A stretch of DNA of 64,000 nt from Pseudomonas putida (lineage in GTDB: Bacteria > Pseudomonadota > Gammaproteobacteria > Pseudomonadales > Pseudomonadaceae), in the NCBI RefSeq assembly GCF_001976065.1, contig NZ_MNAH01000004.1:312519-376518 (forward strand), read 5' to 3'. Both the position numbers and the translations under genes were made by a program. The notes under the pieces were generated by a model. The model was not told the origin of the DNA, ran no database searches, and worked only from the letters and a program-made list of their open reading frames with translations. Shown here one piece after another: positions 9,008 to 18,499 of the stretch. Position 1 is the stretch's first letter, and each line of letters opens with the position of its first letter.

Positions 9008-10146
9008 GAGCGAAGTACCACGCCGCTATCGTCTTCCCAATACACGTAGACCTGGTCACCCCAGGTCGGCCGCTGGCCACGGCGCTCGGCGTTGGCGACG
9101 AACGACTGGACGATCTTGCCGCTCGGCAATTCGACGTAGAACACCGAGTGACCACCCAGGTAGGCGATGTCATGGACCTTGCCGCTGGACCAGTTGTATT
9201 CGCAGGTCGGCATGGTCGGGGTGACGAGCAGTTTCTCCGGACGGATCGCGTAGGTCACGGACTTGTCCTGCACCGAAGTGCTGATGCCGTGGCCGACATA
9301 GATCTTGCGGTCAAGGTCCTTGCAGGTGATGATCGCGTGGCCCTCGGCATCGTCGATCACTTCTCCGTCGAAGATGTTGACGTTGCCGATGAACTCGCAG
9401 ACCAGGCGGCTGGTCGGGGTTTCGTAGATGTCGATCGGGCTACCGATCTGGGCGATCCAACCCAGGTGCATGATCGCGATGCGCTCGGCCATGGTCATGG
9501 CCTCTTCCTGGTCGTGGGTCACCATGACGCAGGTCACACCGACGCGCTCGATGATCTCCACCAGCTCCAGCTGCATTTGCGAACGCAGTTTTTTATCCAG
9601 CGCGCCCATCGGTTCGTCGAGCAGCAGCAGCTTCGGACGCTTGGCCAGCGAACGAGCCAGGGCCACACGCTGGCGCTGGCCGCCGGACAACTGATGCGGT
9701 TTGCGCTTGGCGTACTGGCTCATCTGCACCAGCTTGAGCATGTCGGCCACGCGGGCATCGATTTCGGCGGCCGGCAGTTTGTCCTGCTTGAGGCCAAAGG
9801 CGATGTTCTGCGCCACGGTCATGTGCGGGAACAGGGCGTACGACTGGAACATCATGTTGATCGGCCGCTCGTAGGGCGGCATGTCGGTGATGTCTACGCC
9901 ATCGAGGAAGATTCGCCCCTCGGTCGGTCGTTCGAAGCCGGCCAGCATGCGCAGCAAGGTGGATTTGCCCGATCCCGAACCGCCGAGCAAGGCGAAAATC
10001 TCGCCTTTCTTGATTTCCAGGGACACGTCGTCCACGGCAATCGTCTCGTCGAACTTCTTCGTGACCCGGTCGATTTTGACCAGCACCTGTTTAGGTGACT
10101 GGTCGCCCTCGAGGGCTTTCTTATAGGCGCCGGAGGCAACTGCCAT
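9004..10146 (-). CDS. spuF: Polyamine ABC transporter ATPase SpuF (PotG type)
   Basis: 380 residues. Walker A GGSGSGKSTLL, Q-loop MMFQSYALFPHMT, signature LSGGQRQRVALA, Walker B LLLLDEPMGALD and H-loop VTHDQEEAM are intact, followed by a C-terminal TOBE-type regulatory domain from about residue 290. It drives polyamine import with SpuG and SpuH using the binding proteins SpuD and SpuE encoded upstream. About 70 bases separate it from spuE. Confidence 0.94.
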   Translation of the reverse strand: MAVASGAYKKALEGDQSPKQVLVKIDRVTKKFDETIAVDDVSLEIKKGEIFALLGGSGSGKSTLLRMLAGFERPTEGRIFLDGVDITDMPPYERPINMMFQSYALFPHMTVAQNIAFGLKQDKLPAAEIDARVADMLKLVQMSQYAKRKPHQLSGGQRQRVALARSLAKRPKLLLLDEPMGALDKKLRSQMQLELVEIIERVGVTCVMVTHDQEEAMTMAERIAIMHLGWIAQIGSPIDIYETPTSRLVCEFIGNVNIFDGEVIDDAEGHAIITCKDLDRKIYVGHGISTSVQDKSVTYAIRPEKLLVTPTMPTCEYNWSSGKVHDIAYLGGHSVFYVELPSGKIVQSFVANAERRGQRPTWGDQVYVYWEDDSGVVLRS

Positions 10147-10219
10147 TTACGAAACTCCCAGAAAAAAAGAGTGCAGTTCGCTCAAGGTGAGCCAACCTTG
10201 GATAGTTTGAGCCTTGAAG

Positions 10220-11317
10220 CTATTTACCCGACTTGACCTTGGTCCAGCTGCGGGTCATCAAACGTTGAATGTTTGGCGGTAGTTCGATGGACACGTAGGT
10301 CTTGTCGAGTACCGATTGCGGTGGATAAACCGATTCGTCGGTGCGAATCGACTGTTCCATCAGTTTGTCCGACGCCGGATTAGGGTTGGCGTAGCCGACA
10401 TAGTCACTGACTTGCGCGATCACCTCGGGTTTCAACAGATAGTTGATGAACGCGTGGGCTTCCTTGACGTTGGCGGCGTCCTTGGGAATCGCCAGCATGT
10501 CGAACCACAGCGCGCCGCCTTCCTTGGGAATCGAATAGACGATGTCCACGCCTTTCTTGGCTTCAGCCGCACGGTTGCGGGCCTGGAACATGTCGCCGGA
10601 GAAGCCGATTGCAACACAGATGTCGCCGTTGGCCAGGTCCGCGATGTATTTGGAGGAGTGGAAGTAAGTCACGTAAGGCCGCACGGCCAGTAACTTGGCC
10701 TCAGCCTTTTTGTAGTCTTCGGGGTTGGTGCTGTTGGGGTCCAGGCCCAGGTAGTTGAGGACCGTGGGCATCATTTCATCGGCGGAATCGAGGAACGCCA
10801 CGCCGCAGCTTTGCAGCTTCTTGATGTTCTCCGGCTCGAAGACCGCGGCCCAGGAGTCGATCTTGTCGACGCCCAGCGCAGCCTTGATCTTTTCGGGGTT
10901 GTAGCCAATGCCGTTGGTGCCCCACAGGTATGGCACGGCGTACAGGTTACCCGGATCGTTTTGCTCCAGGCGCTTGAGCAGCACCGGGTCGAGGTTGGAA
11001 TAGTTCGGCAACTTCGACTTGTCGAGCTTCTGGAAAGCCCCGGCCTTGATCTGCTTGCCAAGGAAATGGTTGGACGGCACTACCACGTCGTAACCGGTGC
11101 GCCCGGCCAGCAACTTGCCTTCCAGGGTTTCGTTGGAATCGAATACGTCATAAACCGGTTTGATCCCGGTCTCTTTCTGGAAGTCGGCCAGGGTGGTCTC
11201 GCCGATGTAATCCGACCAGTTATAAATATGCACGGTACCGGCAGCCTGGACACTGGCAGCGAGTGTCAGTCCGGCGCCGAACAACATGGCATTGCGCAAC
11301 AGAGAAAAAATAGGCAA
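10220..11317 (-). CDS. spuE: Periplasmic polyamine-binding protein SpuE (PotF family)
   Basis: 365 residues with a signal peptide (1–25, ending SVQAAGTV). Motifs of the PotF/SpuE fold are present: VHIYNWSDYIGE, YDVFDSNETLEGKLLAGRTGYDVVVPS and YLWGTNGIGYNPEKI. By synteny with P. aeruginosa spuDE this second binding protein is the spermidine-preferring SpuE; specificity is inferred from position, not from ligand residues. Confidence 0.88.
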   Translation of the reverse strand: MPIFSLLRNAMLFGAGLTLAASVQAAGTVHIYNWSDYIGETTLADFQKETGIKPVYDVFDSNETLEGKLLAGRTGYDVVVPSNHFLGKQIKAGAFQKLDKSKLPNYSNLDPVLLKRLEQNDPGNLYAVPYLWGTNGIGYNPEKIKAALGVDKIDSWAAVFEPENIKKLQSCGVAFLDSADEMMPTVLNYLGLDPNSTNPEDYKKAEAKLLAVRPYVTYFHSSKYIADLANGDICVAIGFSGDMFQARNRAAEAKKGVDIVYSIPKEGGALWFDMLAIPKDAANVKEAHAFINYLLKPEVIAQVSDYVGYANPNPASDKLMEQSIRTDESVYPPQSVLDKTYVSIELPPNIQRLMTRSWTKVKSGK

Positions 11318-11450
11318 GTGGAGGTCCTCTAAAATGAGTTGGGCTCAAGTTGCCCGCGTTACATGGCAGCGTTGGCTGCCTGGCAACAAAACCGGCGCGC
11401 AACTTACCCTCGAAAAACCGTTCCAGCAAAACTTTCTGTCATTTAATTAA

Positions 11451-11487
11451 TCCTGCAGTCGCCGCCGCCCAGGTGGCGACCACAGGA
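11451..11487 (-). promoter_or_regulatory. Strong stem-loop between spuD and spuE
   Basis: Inverted repeats TCCTG/CAGGA and GTCGCC/GGCGAC nest around an 11-base loop. On the minus strand the hairpin sits 18 bases after the spuD stop and has no run of T after it. It is more likely an RNA-stabilising or attenuating element than a full terminator, and could keep SpuD in excess over downstream gene products. Confidence 0.55.
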
Positions 11488-11504
11488 TGTTGCATCAAAC
11501 CGGC

Positions 11505-12614
11505 TTATTTACCGGATTTGATCTTGGTCCAGCTGCGAGTCATATCACGCTGGGTGGCCGCTGGCAGATCGGCGATGGCATACAGCTTGGCCTGCACGTC
11601 AGCTGGCGGGTAGATGCCTGGATCGCTGGTGATGTCTTTCTCTACCAGAGCTGTTGCAGCGGCGTTACCGTTCGGGAAACGTACGGCGTTGGTGATGCCG
11701 GCCATGACTTCAGGCTTCTGCAGGAAGGTCATGAACTTGTAGGCGCCTTCAACGTTTTCGGCATCTTTAGGGATGGCGACCATGTCGAAGAAGCTGCCAG
11801 CGCCTTCCTTCGGAATGGCGTAGCTGACTTTGACCTTGTCACCGGCCTCGGCGGCACGGGACTTGGCCTGCTGCACGTCACCCGAGTAGCCGACTGCTAC
11901 GCAGATGTTGCCGTTTGCCAGGTCCGAGATGTACTTGGAGGAGTGGAAATAGGTGATCGAAGGACGAATCTTGAGGAACAGATCTTCGGCTTTCTTGATG
12001 TCTTCTTTTTTCTGGGTGTCGGTAGGCAGGCCCAGGTAGTGCAGCGCGACCGGGAGCATTTCGGTCGGCGAATCGAGGAAGCTCACACCGCAGCCCTTGA
12101 GCTTGGCGATATTTTCCGGCTTGAGCAGTACGTCCCAGGAGTCGATGGTGTCGACGCCCAGCGCAGCCTTGACCTTCTCCGGGTTGTAACCGATGCCGAT
12201 CGAGCCCCACATGTACGGGAAAGCGTGCTTGTTGCCCGGGTCGCTGATCGACACGGCCTTGAGCAGGTCCTGGTTCAGGTTCTTCCAGTTAGGCAGCTTG
12301 GACTGGTCCAGTTCCTGATAAACGCCTGCTTTGATCTGCTTGGCCAGGAAGTTGTTCGACGGCACGACCACGTCGTAGCCGGACTTGCCTGCCAGCAATT
12401 TGGCTTCCAGGGTTTCGTTGCTGTCGAATACGTCGTAGACGACCTTGATCCCGGACTCTTTCTCGAAGTTGGCGATGGTGTCCGGAGCGATGTAGTCGGA
12501 CCAGTTATAGACGTGCAGTACTTTGTCGTCCGCGTGAACCGCACCCGCCATCATGCCCGCTACGGACAAAGCGAGAAGTGTCTTGCCAGCAAGCTTTTTT
12601 CCTAATGCCTTCAT
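11505..12614 (-). CDS. spuD: Periplasmic putrescine-binding protein SpuD (PotF family)
   Basis: 369 residues with a signal peptide (about 1–29, ending GAVHADD). It is clearly paralogous to the next gene, sharing HVYNWSDYIAPDT, VYDVFDSNETLEAKLLAGKSGYD and the C-terminal MTRSWTKIKSGK. In P. aeruginosa the first copy (SpuD) prefers putrescine; the assignment rests on gene order. A 170-base gap upstream separates it from spuC and may hold its own promoter. Confidence 0.88.
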   Translation of the reverse strand: MKALGKKLAGKTLLALSVAGMMAGAVHADDKVLHVYNWSDYIAPDTIANFEKESGIKVVYDVFDSNETLEAKLLAGKSGYDVVVPSNNFLAKQIKAGVYQELDQSKLPNWKNLNQDLLKAVSISDPGNKHAFPYMWGSIGIGYNPEKVKAALGVDTIDSWDVLLKPENIAKLKGCGVSFLDSPTEMLPVALHYLGLPTDTQKKEDIKKAEDLFLKIRPSITYFHSSKYISDLANGNICVAVGYSGDVQQAKSRAAEAGDKVKVSYAIPKEGAGSFFDMVAIPKDAENVEGAYKFMTFLQKPEVMAGITNAVRFPNGNAAATALVEKDITSDPGIYPPADVQAKLYAIADLPAATQRDMTRSWTKIKSGK

Positions 12615-12783
12615 GCGTAATGCTCCAAATTTTTCTTTTTTGAACCACTTTGTTCAGCGGCCGAACCCGGACAACTGGAACTGCGGCTAGTCTGGCAAGA
12701 TCCGAGGCGGTCTTTCAAGGAAAGGCCAAGCTTTCTAACGGCCCTGAGCGAAAGTTTCATGACTGCCGCTCAGAGCCTAGCAC

Positions 12784-14148
12784 TTAGGCCTGCAACGCAC
12801 TCAGGGTCAGGTCCAGGCACTTGCGCGCCTTGGTCACCAACTCATCGATTTCCGCCGGTGTGATCACCAGCGGTGGCGCGATGATCATGGTGTCGCCCAC
12901 GGCACGCATGATCAGCCCGTTATCGAAGCAGAACTGTCGGCAGATCATGCCGACGCCCTTGCCTTCATAGCGCTTGCGAGTGGCCTTGTCCTGAACCAGT
13001 TCGATCGCCCCCAGCAGACCGACCCCACGAACTTCCCCAACCAGGGGATGATCGTTCAGTTCGCGCAAACGTTTTTGCAAATACGGTGCCGTTTCAGCGT
13101 GCACGCGCTCGATAATTTTTTCATCGCGCATGATGCGGATGTTTTCCAGCGCCACCGCAGCGGCCACCGGGTGCCCGGAATAGGTGAAGCCGTGGTTGAA
13201 ATCGCCGCCCTCGTTGAGCACGTCCACCACTTCGTCGCGCACGATCAGGCCACCCATGGGGATGTAGCCGGAGGTCAGGCCCTTGGCGATGGTCATCATG
13301 TCCGGCTTGAGGTCGTAGAAATCACTGCCGAACCATTCGCCGGTGCGGCCGAAACCGCAGATCACTTCGTCGGCCACGAACAGGATGTCGTACTTGGCGA
13401 GGATTTCCTTGATGCGCGGCCAGTAGCTGTCTGGCGGAATGATCACGCCGCCAGCGCCCTGGATTGGCTCGGCAATAAAGGCCCCCACGTTGTCTACGCC
13501 GACTTCGAGGATCTTCTCTTCCAGCTGATTGGCCGCCCAGATCCCGAACTCTTCAGGGGTCATGTCGCCGCCTTCGGCGAACCAGTACGGCTGGGCGATG
13601 TGGACGATGCCCGGAATCGGCAGGTCGCCCTGTTCGTGCATGTAGGTCATGCCGCCCAGGCTCGCGCCGGCCACGGTGGAACCGTGATAGCCGTTCTTGC
13701 GGCTGATGATGACCTTCTTGTTCGGCTGGCCCTTGATCGCCCAATAGTGACGAACCATGCGCAACATGGTGTCGTTGCCTTCAGAGCCGGAACCGGTGAA
13801 GAACACGTGGTTCATGCCTTCTGGCGCGACATCGGCGATGGCCTTCGCCAACTCCAGTACCGGCGGGTGGGCGGTCTGGAAGAACAGGTTGTAATACGGC
13901 AACTCACGCATCTGCTTGCTGGCGGCATCGGCCAGTTCGTCGCGGCCATAACCGATGGCCACGCACCACAGCCCGGCCATGCCGTCGAGGATCTTGTTGC
14001 CTTCGCTGTCCCACAGGTAGACACCCTTGGCGTTGGTGATGATCCGCGGGCCTTTCTCTTTCAGCTGCTTGAAGTCGCTGAACGGAGCCAGGTGGTGATC
14101 ATTGCTCAGGGTTTGCCATTCACGGGTTTGCGGATTGTTGCTGGTCAT
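12784..14148 (-). CDS. spuC: Polyamine:pyruvate aminotransferase SpuC
   Basis: 454-residue class III PLP aminotransferase. The PLP lysine is Lys289 (MMTIAKGLTSGYIPMGG), preceded by the Asp motif LFVADEVICGFGRTG; the Gly/Ser phosphate-binding loop FFTGSGSEGNDTMLRM is near 120. SpuC transfers amino groups from putrescine, cadaverine or spermidine to pyruvate, in the same pathway as the gamma-glutamylation route encoded next door. RBS (AGGAG) precedes the ATG. Confidence 0.92.
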   Translation of the reverse strand: MTSNNPQTREWQTLSNDHHLAPFSDFKQLKEKGPRIITNAKGVYLWDSEGNKILDGMAGLWCVAIGYGRDELADAASKQMRELPYYNLFFQTAHPPVLELAKAIADVAPEGMNHVFFTGSGSEGNDTMLRMVRHYWAIKGQPNKKVIISRKNGYHGSTVAGASLGGMTYMHEQGDLPIPGIVHIAQPYWFAEGGDMTPEEFGIWAANQLEEKILEVGVDNVGAFIAEPIQGAGGVIIPPDSYWPRIKEILAKYDILFVADEVICGFGRTGEWFGSDFYDLKPDMMTIAKGLTSGYIPMGGLIVRDEVVDVLNEGGDFNHGFTYSGHPVAAAVALENIRIMRDEKIIERVHAETAPYLQKRLRELNDHPLVGEVRGVGLLGAIELVQDKATRKRYEGKGVGMICRQFCFDNGLIMRAVGDTMIIAPPLVITPAEIDELVTKARKCLDLTLSALQA

Positions 14149-14207
14149 ACCAATCTCCTAAAAAATCCAGGTGAGAGCGCCACCCGACAACGGTGGCGCC
14201 CGGCGCA

Positions 14208-15566
14208 TCAGACGGCAAAAAGCAGGAATTCCCGTTCCCACGAACTGATGACGCGCTTGAAGTTTTCATGCTCGGCCCGCTTGACCGCGACGTAGCCAGT
14301 GATGAAAGTCTTGCCCAGGTAGCGCTCGATGGTGGCGCTGTTTTCCATGCGCTCGAGCGCGTCCTCGATGGTCAGTGGCAGGCGCAGGTTGCGGCGCTCG
14401 TAACCACGGCCCACCACCGGTGCGCTCGGGTTCAAGCCTTCGACCATGCCGATGTAGCCGCACAGCAGGCTCGCGGCAATGGCCAGGTACGGGTTGGCAT
14501 CGGCACCCGGCAGGCGGTTTTCCACGCGACGGTTCTGTGGCCCTGCATCCGGTACCCGCAGGCCCACGGTGCGGTTCTCTTCGCCCCACTCCACGTTCAC
14601 CGGCGCCGAGGTGTCCGGCAGGAAGCGGCGGAACGAGTTGACGTTGGGGGCAAACAGCGGCAATAGCTCGGGAATCAGCTTCTGCAAACCACCGATGTGG
14701 TTCAGGAACAGCTGGCTCATGGTCCCGTCTTCATTGGAGAAGATGTTCTTGCCGGTCTCGATGTCGATGATGCTCTGGTGCAGGTGCATGGCGCTGCCAG
14801 GCTCGCCGGTCATCGGCTTGGCCATGAAGGTCGCGGCCACGTTGTGCTTGAGCGCAGCCTCGCGCATGGTGCGCTTGAACACCAGGATCTGGTCCGCCAG
14901 GGACAAGGCATCGCCGTGACGGAAGTTGATCTCCATCTGCGCCGTGCCGTCCTCGTGGATCAGCGTGTCGAGGTCCAGTTCCTGCAATTCGCACCAGTCA
15001 TAAACGTCCTCGAACAGCGGGTCGAACTCATTCGCCGCCTCGATGGAGAACGACTGGCGACCGATTTCCGGGCGACCGGAACGGCCGATCGGTGGCTGCA
15101 GCGGATAATCCGGGTCGTCACTGCGCTTGGTCAGGTAGAACTCCATCTCCGGCGCCACGATGGGCTGCCAGCCCCTGTCGGCATAGAGCTTGAGGACTTT
15201 CTTGAGCACGTTGCGCGGTGACAGCTCGATCGGGTTGCCCTGCTTGTCGTAGGTGTCGTGGATCACCTGGGCGGTCGGTTCGACGGCCCAAGGCACCAGG
15301 TACACCGCGTTGTGGTCGGGGCGGCAGATCATGTCGATGTCGGCCGGGTCGAGCAGTTCGTAATAGATGTCGTCTTCGACGTAATCGCCGGTCACGGTCT
15401 GCAACAGAACGCTCTCAGGCAGGCGCATGCCCTTTTCGGCGATGAATTTGTTGGTCGGCGAGATCTTGCCCCGGGTGATCCCGGTCAAGTCGGCGATCAT
15501 GCATTCGACTTCTGTGATCTTGTGGTCTTTCAACCAATCGGTGAGCTGGTCGAGGTTGTTACTCAT
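14208..15566 (-). CDS. spuB: Gamma-glutamylpolyamine synthetase SpuB (glutamine synthetase family)
   Basis: 452 residues from the ATG at 15566 (MSNNLDQL). Glutamine-synthetase-type motifs are present: PEMEFYL, an NFRHGDAL metal site, TFMAKPMTGEPGSAMHLHQS, NSFRRFLPDTSAP and RVENRLPGADANPYLA. SpuB-type enzymes ligate glutamate to putrescine or other polyamines using ATP to start the gamma-glutamyl route to GABA. The next step back in the usual operon, the hydrolase spuA, is represented here only by a remnant upstream, so the hydrolase must be encoded elsewhere if the route works. Confidence 0.9.
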   Translation of the reverse strand: MSNNLDQLTDWLKDHKITEVECMIADLTGITRGKISPTNKFIAEKGMRLPESVLLQTVTGDYVEDDIYYELLDPADIDMICRPDHNAVYLVPWAVEPTAQVIHDTYDKQGNPIELSPRNVLKKVLKLYADRGWQPIVAPEMEFYLTKRSDDPDYPLQPPIGRSGRPEIGRQSFSIEAANEFDPLFEDVYDWCELQELDLDTLIHEDGTAQMEINFRHGDALSLADQILVFKRTMREAALKHNVAATFMAKPMTGEPGSAMHLHQSIIDIETGKNIFSNEDGTMSQLFLNHIGGLQKLIPELLPLFAPNVNSFRRFLPDTSAPVNVEWGEENRTVGLRVPDAGPQNRRVENRLPGADANPYLAIAASLLCGYIGMVEGLNPSAPVVGRGYERRNLRLPLTIEDALERMENSATIERYLGKTFITGYVAVKRAEHENFKRVISSWEREFLLFAV

Positions 15567-15604
15567 AAATGCCTCTAGGCTTTGAGTTTCCTGGCTCTTC
15601 AGAG

Positions 15605-15964
15605 TCAGGCGATAGTTGACGCATCGGCGTCGCGTTGAAATGCAAGTTTGCGCCAGGCTATCGTGCTTGTGTGTACTTCTGCGCATGACAGGCGTGCAGA
15701 ATCGCGAGCGGTGACCTGCACGATGGCCGAGCCGCTATTGTGAATCGGTTCTATATTGAATGGAGTAACCGTAATGGGTGTGCCGTCGACGCCGTCCAGA
15801 ATATCGGACAGAGACGGCTGATTCGCCAGGGACGGGAGGATCGCCGACAGGCCCGAAGCCGCTGCGGCCACGGCGCTGACGCAGATGTCGCCACTGATGT
15901 GATGAGCATGCAGACCGATCTGCGAAGAGCAGGCGGTGACGCCGATGATCGGCAGGCGATACAT
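15605..15964 (-). pseudogene. spuA: Truncated remnant of spuA (gamma-glutamyl-GABA hydrolase)
   Basis: The 119-residue frame starts like SpuA/PuuD (class I amidotransferase-type peptidase C26): RLPIIGVTAC, QIGLHAHHISGD, a V..AAASGL...LPSLA stretch and LSDILDGVDG. Similarity fades after about residue 83. The expected TGSPSNVEP loop reads TVTPFNIEP, and the catalytic GICRG cysteine, the His and the Glu are all absent, because about two thirds of a normal 255-residue protein is missing. Position, immediately upstream of spuB and divergent from spuI, is exactly where P. aeruginosa has spuA. It probably now serves as leader sequence for spuB. Confidence 0.8.
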
Positions 15965-16242
15965 GAAACACCCCGGTATTATTGCTGTTATGGGTTTGAT
16001 TCGAGCTTAGCCTTGTTCATTTTTTTACACAACACCCCCGTAAAAAATACAACACGGCCCGCTCAAGCCTGCGGGCGTCAAACGGCCAAGGGCTATAAAA
16101 ACGCCCCAAAGAGCCTCAAAAAAGCCACGCGAGCGCTTTTTTAGGGCAAAAAAGGCCTCGCTTGACTTCGGCAAGCCGTTCGGGTTGACTGGAATCCGAA
16201 AAGATCAATGATTGATATTTTTAACAACAAAGGTGTTGCATC
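15965..16242. promoter_or_regulatory. Divergent regulatory region between the spuA remnant/spuB and spuI
   Basis: 278 bases without a coding frame, AT-rich at both ends and GC-rich in the middle. It must hold the promoters of both polyamine units. An AT-rich block (GATTGATATTTTTAACAAC) lies just before the spuI start, with AAAGGTG as ribosome site. I cannot assign a specific operator. Confidence 0.5.
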
Positions 16243-17619
16243 ATGTCGGTACCCCCGCGTGCCGTTCAGCTTAACGAAGCGAACGCGTTCCTTAAGGAAC
16301 ATCCTGAGGTTCTGTACGTTGACCTTCTGATTGCGGATATGAATGGTGTGGTGCGCGGCAAGCGCATCGAACGCACCAGCCTCCACAAGGTTTACGAGAA
16401 AGGCATCAACCTGCCGGCCTCTCTATTTGCTCTGGATATCAATGGCTCCACGGTGGAAAGCACCGGCCTGGGCCTGGACATCGGCGACGCCGATCGAATC
16501 TGCTATCCAATCCCCGATACCCTGTGCAACGAGCCATGGCAGAAGCGCCCCACCGCGCAACTGTTGATGACCATGCACGAACTCGAAGGTGATCCTTTCT
16601 TCGCCGACCCACGCGAAGTCCTGCGACAAGTCGTGACCAAGTTCGATGAACTGGGCCTGACCATCTGCGCCGCGTTCGAACTGGAGTTCTACCTGATCGA
16701 CCAGGAGAACGTGAACGGTCGTCCGCAACCGCCGCGCTCGCCGATCTCCGGCAAACGTCCGCACTCGACACAGGTCTACCTGATCGACGACCTCGACGAA
16801 TACGTCGACTGCCTCCAGGACATTCTGGAAGGTGCGAAAGAGCAAGGCATCCCGGCCGACGCCATCGTCAAGGAAAGTGCCCCGGCGCAGTTCGAAGTGA
16901 ACCTGCACCACGTCGCCGACCCGATCAAGGCCTGCGACTACGCGGTACTGCTCAAGCGCCTGATCAAGAACATCGCCTACGACCATGAAATGGACACCAC
17001 CTTCATGGCCAAGCCTTACCCGGGCCAGGCGGGCAACGGGCTGCACGTACACATTTCGATTCTCGACAAGGACGGCAAGAATATTTTTGCCAGTGAGGAT
17101 CCCGAGCAGAACGCCGCGCTGCGTCACGCGATCGGCGGTGTGCTCGAGACCCTACCGGCGCAGATGGCTTTCCTCTGCCCGAACGTCAACTCCTACCGTC
17201 GATTCGGTGCGCAGTTCTATGTGCCGAACTCACCGTGCTGGGGCCTGGACAACCGCACCGTGGCAATTCGCGTACCTACCGGCTCCGCCGATGCCGTGCG
17301 TATCGAACACCGTGTGGCCGGCGCCGATGCCAACCCTTACCTGCTGATGGCTTCGGTCCTGGCAGGCGTGCACCACGGCCTGGTCAACAAGATCGAGCCG
17401 AATGCGCCGGTGGAAGGCAACAGCTACGAGCAGAACGAGCAGAGCCTGCCGAACAACCTGCGCGATGCATTGCGCGAGCTGGACGACAGCGAAGTCATGG
17501 CCAAGTACATCGATCCGAAATACATCGATATCTTCGTGGCCTGCAAGGAAAGCGAGCTGGAGGAGTTTGAACACTCCATCTCCGACCTTGAGTACAACTG
17601 GTACCTGCATACCGTTTAA
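16243..17619 (+). CDS. spuI: Gamma-glutamylpolyamine synthetase SpuI (glutamine synthetase family)
   Basis: 458 residues. N-terminal beta-grasp with LLIADMNGVVRGKRI, catalytic-domain motifs AFELEFYLID, QFEVNLHHVADP, TFMAKPYPGQAGNGLHVHIS, NSYRRFGAQFY and RIEHRVAGADANPYLLMA. It is the paralogue of SpuB and diverges from it, as in P. aeruginosa. Both are not true glutamine synthetases but ligate glutamate to mono- or diamines. It ends in a strong terminator. Confidence 0.9.
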   Translation: MSVPPRAVQLNEANAFLKEHPEVLYVDLLIADMNGVVRGKRIERTSLHKVYEKGINLPASLFALDINGSTVESTGLGLDIGDADRICYPIPDTLCNEPWQKRPTAQLLMTMHELEGDPFFADPREVLRQVVTKFDELGLTICAAFELEFYLIDQENVNGRPQPPRSPISGKRPHSTQVYLIDDLDEYVDCLQDILEGAKEQGIPADAIVKESAPAQFEVNLHHVADPIKACDYAVLLKRLIKNIAYDHEMDTTFMAKPYPGQAGNGLHVHISILDKDGKNIFASEDPEQNAALRHAIGGVLETLPAQMAFLCPNVNSYRRFGAQFYVPNSPCWGLDNRTVAIRVPTGSADAVRIEHRVAGADANPYLLMASVLAGVHHGLVNKIEPNAPVEGNSYEQNEQSLPNNLRDALRELDDSEVMAKYIDPKYIDIFVACKESELEEFEHSISDLEYNWYLHTV

Positions 17620-17630
17620 GCGGCTGCAGT

Positions 17631-17672
17631 AAAAAAACGCCGCCGGCTGTTAAAAGCCTGCGGCGTTTTTTA
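17631..17672 (+). terminator. Rho-independent terminator of spuI
   Basis: AACGCCGC and GCGGCGTT pair around a short GC-rich centre, followed by TTTTTT on the plus strand, 12–50 bases after the spuI stop. Confidence 0.85.
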
Positions 17673-17698
17673 TGGGTAATTTCAGTAGAACCGAGTCG

Positions 17699-17780
17699 CC
17701 TGCTTCGCGAGCAAGCCCGCTCCCACATTTGTCCTGCGTACACAGTTCAAGTGTGGGAGCGGGCTTGCTCGCGAAGGCGT
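17699..17780. repeat. Inverted pair of REP elements
   Basis: REP copies at about 17699–17727 and 17751–17780 in opposite orientation, between the spuI terminator and the TetR-type gene. Confidence 0.88.
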
Positions 17781-17839
17781 CCTGGCAGACAACACAGATA
17801 CCTGCTCGTACAATGCCCCCTGCCCCGCAGGAGACTCCA

Positions 17840-18478
17840 ATGACGCGCACCGCCACCGCTCGCAAACCCCGCGCCCGCAGCCAGGCCCGGATCGATTCGA
17901 TACTCGATGCCGCCCGCACGCTGCTGGCCGCCGAGGGCGTGGCCAGTCTGTCGATCTACAGCGTCGCCGAACGCGCGCAGATCCCGCCTTCCTCCGTCTA
18001 CCACTTCTTCGCCAGCGTCCCGTCCCTGCTCGAAGCGCTGACGGCCGACGTCCATGCGGCCTTCCGCGCCTGCCTGCAAGCGCCCATCGACCATCACGCC
18101 TTGAGTGGCTGGCGTGACCTGTCGCGGCTGGTGGAGCAACGCATGCTGGAGATCTACAGCGAAGACGCCGCCGCCCGCCAACTGATCCTCGCCCAGCACG
18201 GCCTGACCGAAGTCACCCAGGCCGACCGCCAGCACGACATCGAACTGGGCGACCTGATGCAGAAACTCTTCGACCACCACTTCGAGCTGCCGAAGCTGCC
18301 GGGTGATGTCGATGTGTTTGCCCTGGCCATGGAGCTCGGGGACCGGGTGTATGCACGCTCGGTGCAGCAGCACGGGCAGATCACGCCGCGCATGGCCGAA
18401 GAAGGAATGCGGGTGTTTGATGCGTACCTGGGGCTGTATTTACCGCCTTACCTGCCCAAGCGCGCTGTACCTGCCTGA
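17840..18478 (+). CDS. TetR-family transcriptional regulator
   Basis: 212 residues from the ATG at 17840, which follows GCAGGAG; the longer open frame upstream runs through a REP pair and is not used. The N-terminal TetR helix-turn-helix is clear (RIDSILDAARTLLAAEGVAS, then VAERAQIPPSSVYHFF). The first residues are Arg/Lys-rich. The C-terminal ligand domain gives no clue to the effector. It is convergent with the ssu operon, so control of that operon cannot be inferred from position. Confidence 0.88.
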   Translation: MTRTATARKPRARSQARIDSILDAARTLLAAEGVASLSIYSVAERAQIPPSSVYHFFASVPSLLEALTADVHAAFRACLQAPIDHHALSGWRDLSRLVEQRMLEIYSEDAAARQLILAQHGLTEVTQADRQHDIELGDLMQKLFDHHFELPKLPGDVDVFALAMELGDRVYARSVQQHGQITPRMAEEGMRVFDAYLGLYLPPYLPKRAVPA

Positions 18479-18499
18479 TCTTTATACGCCGCACTGGCC

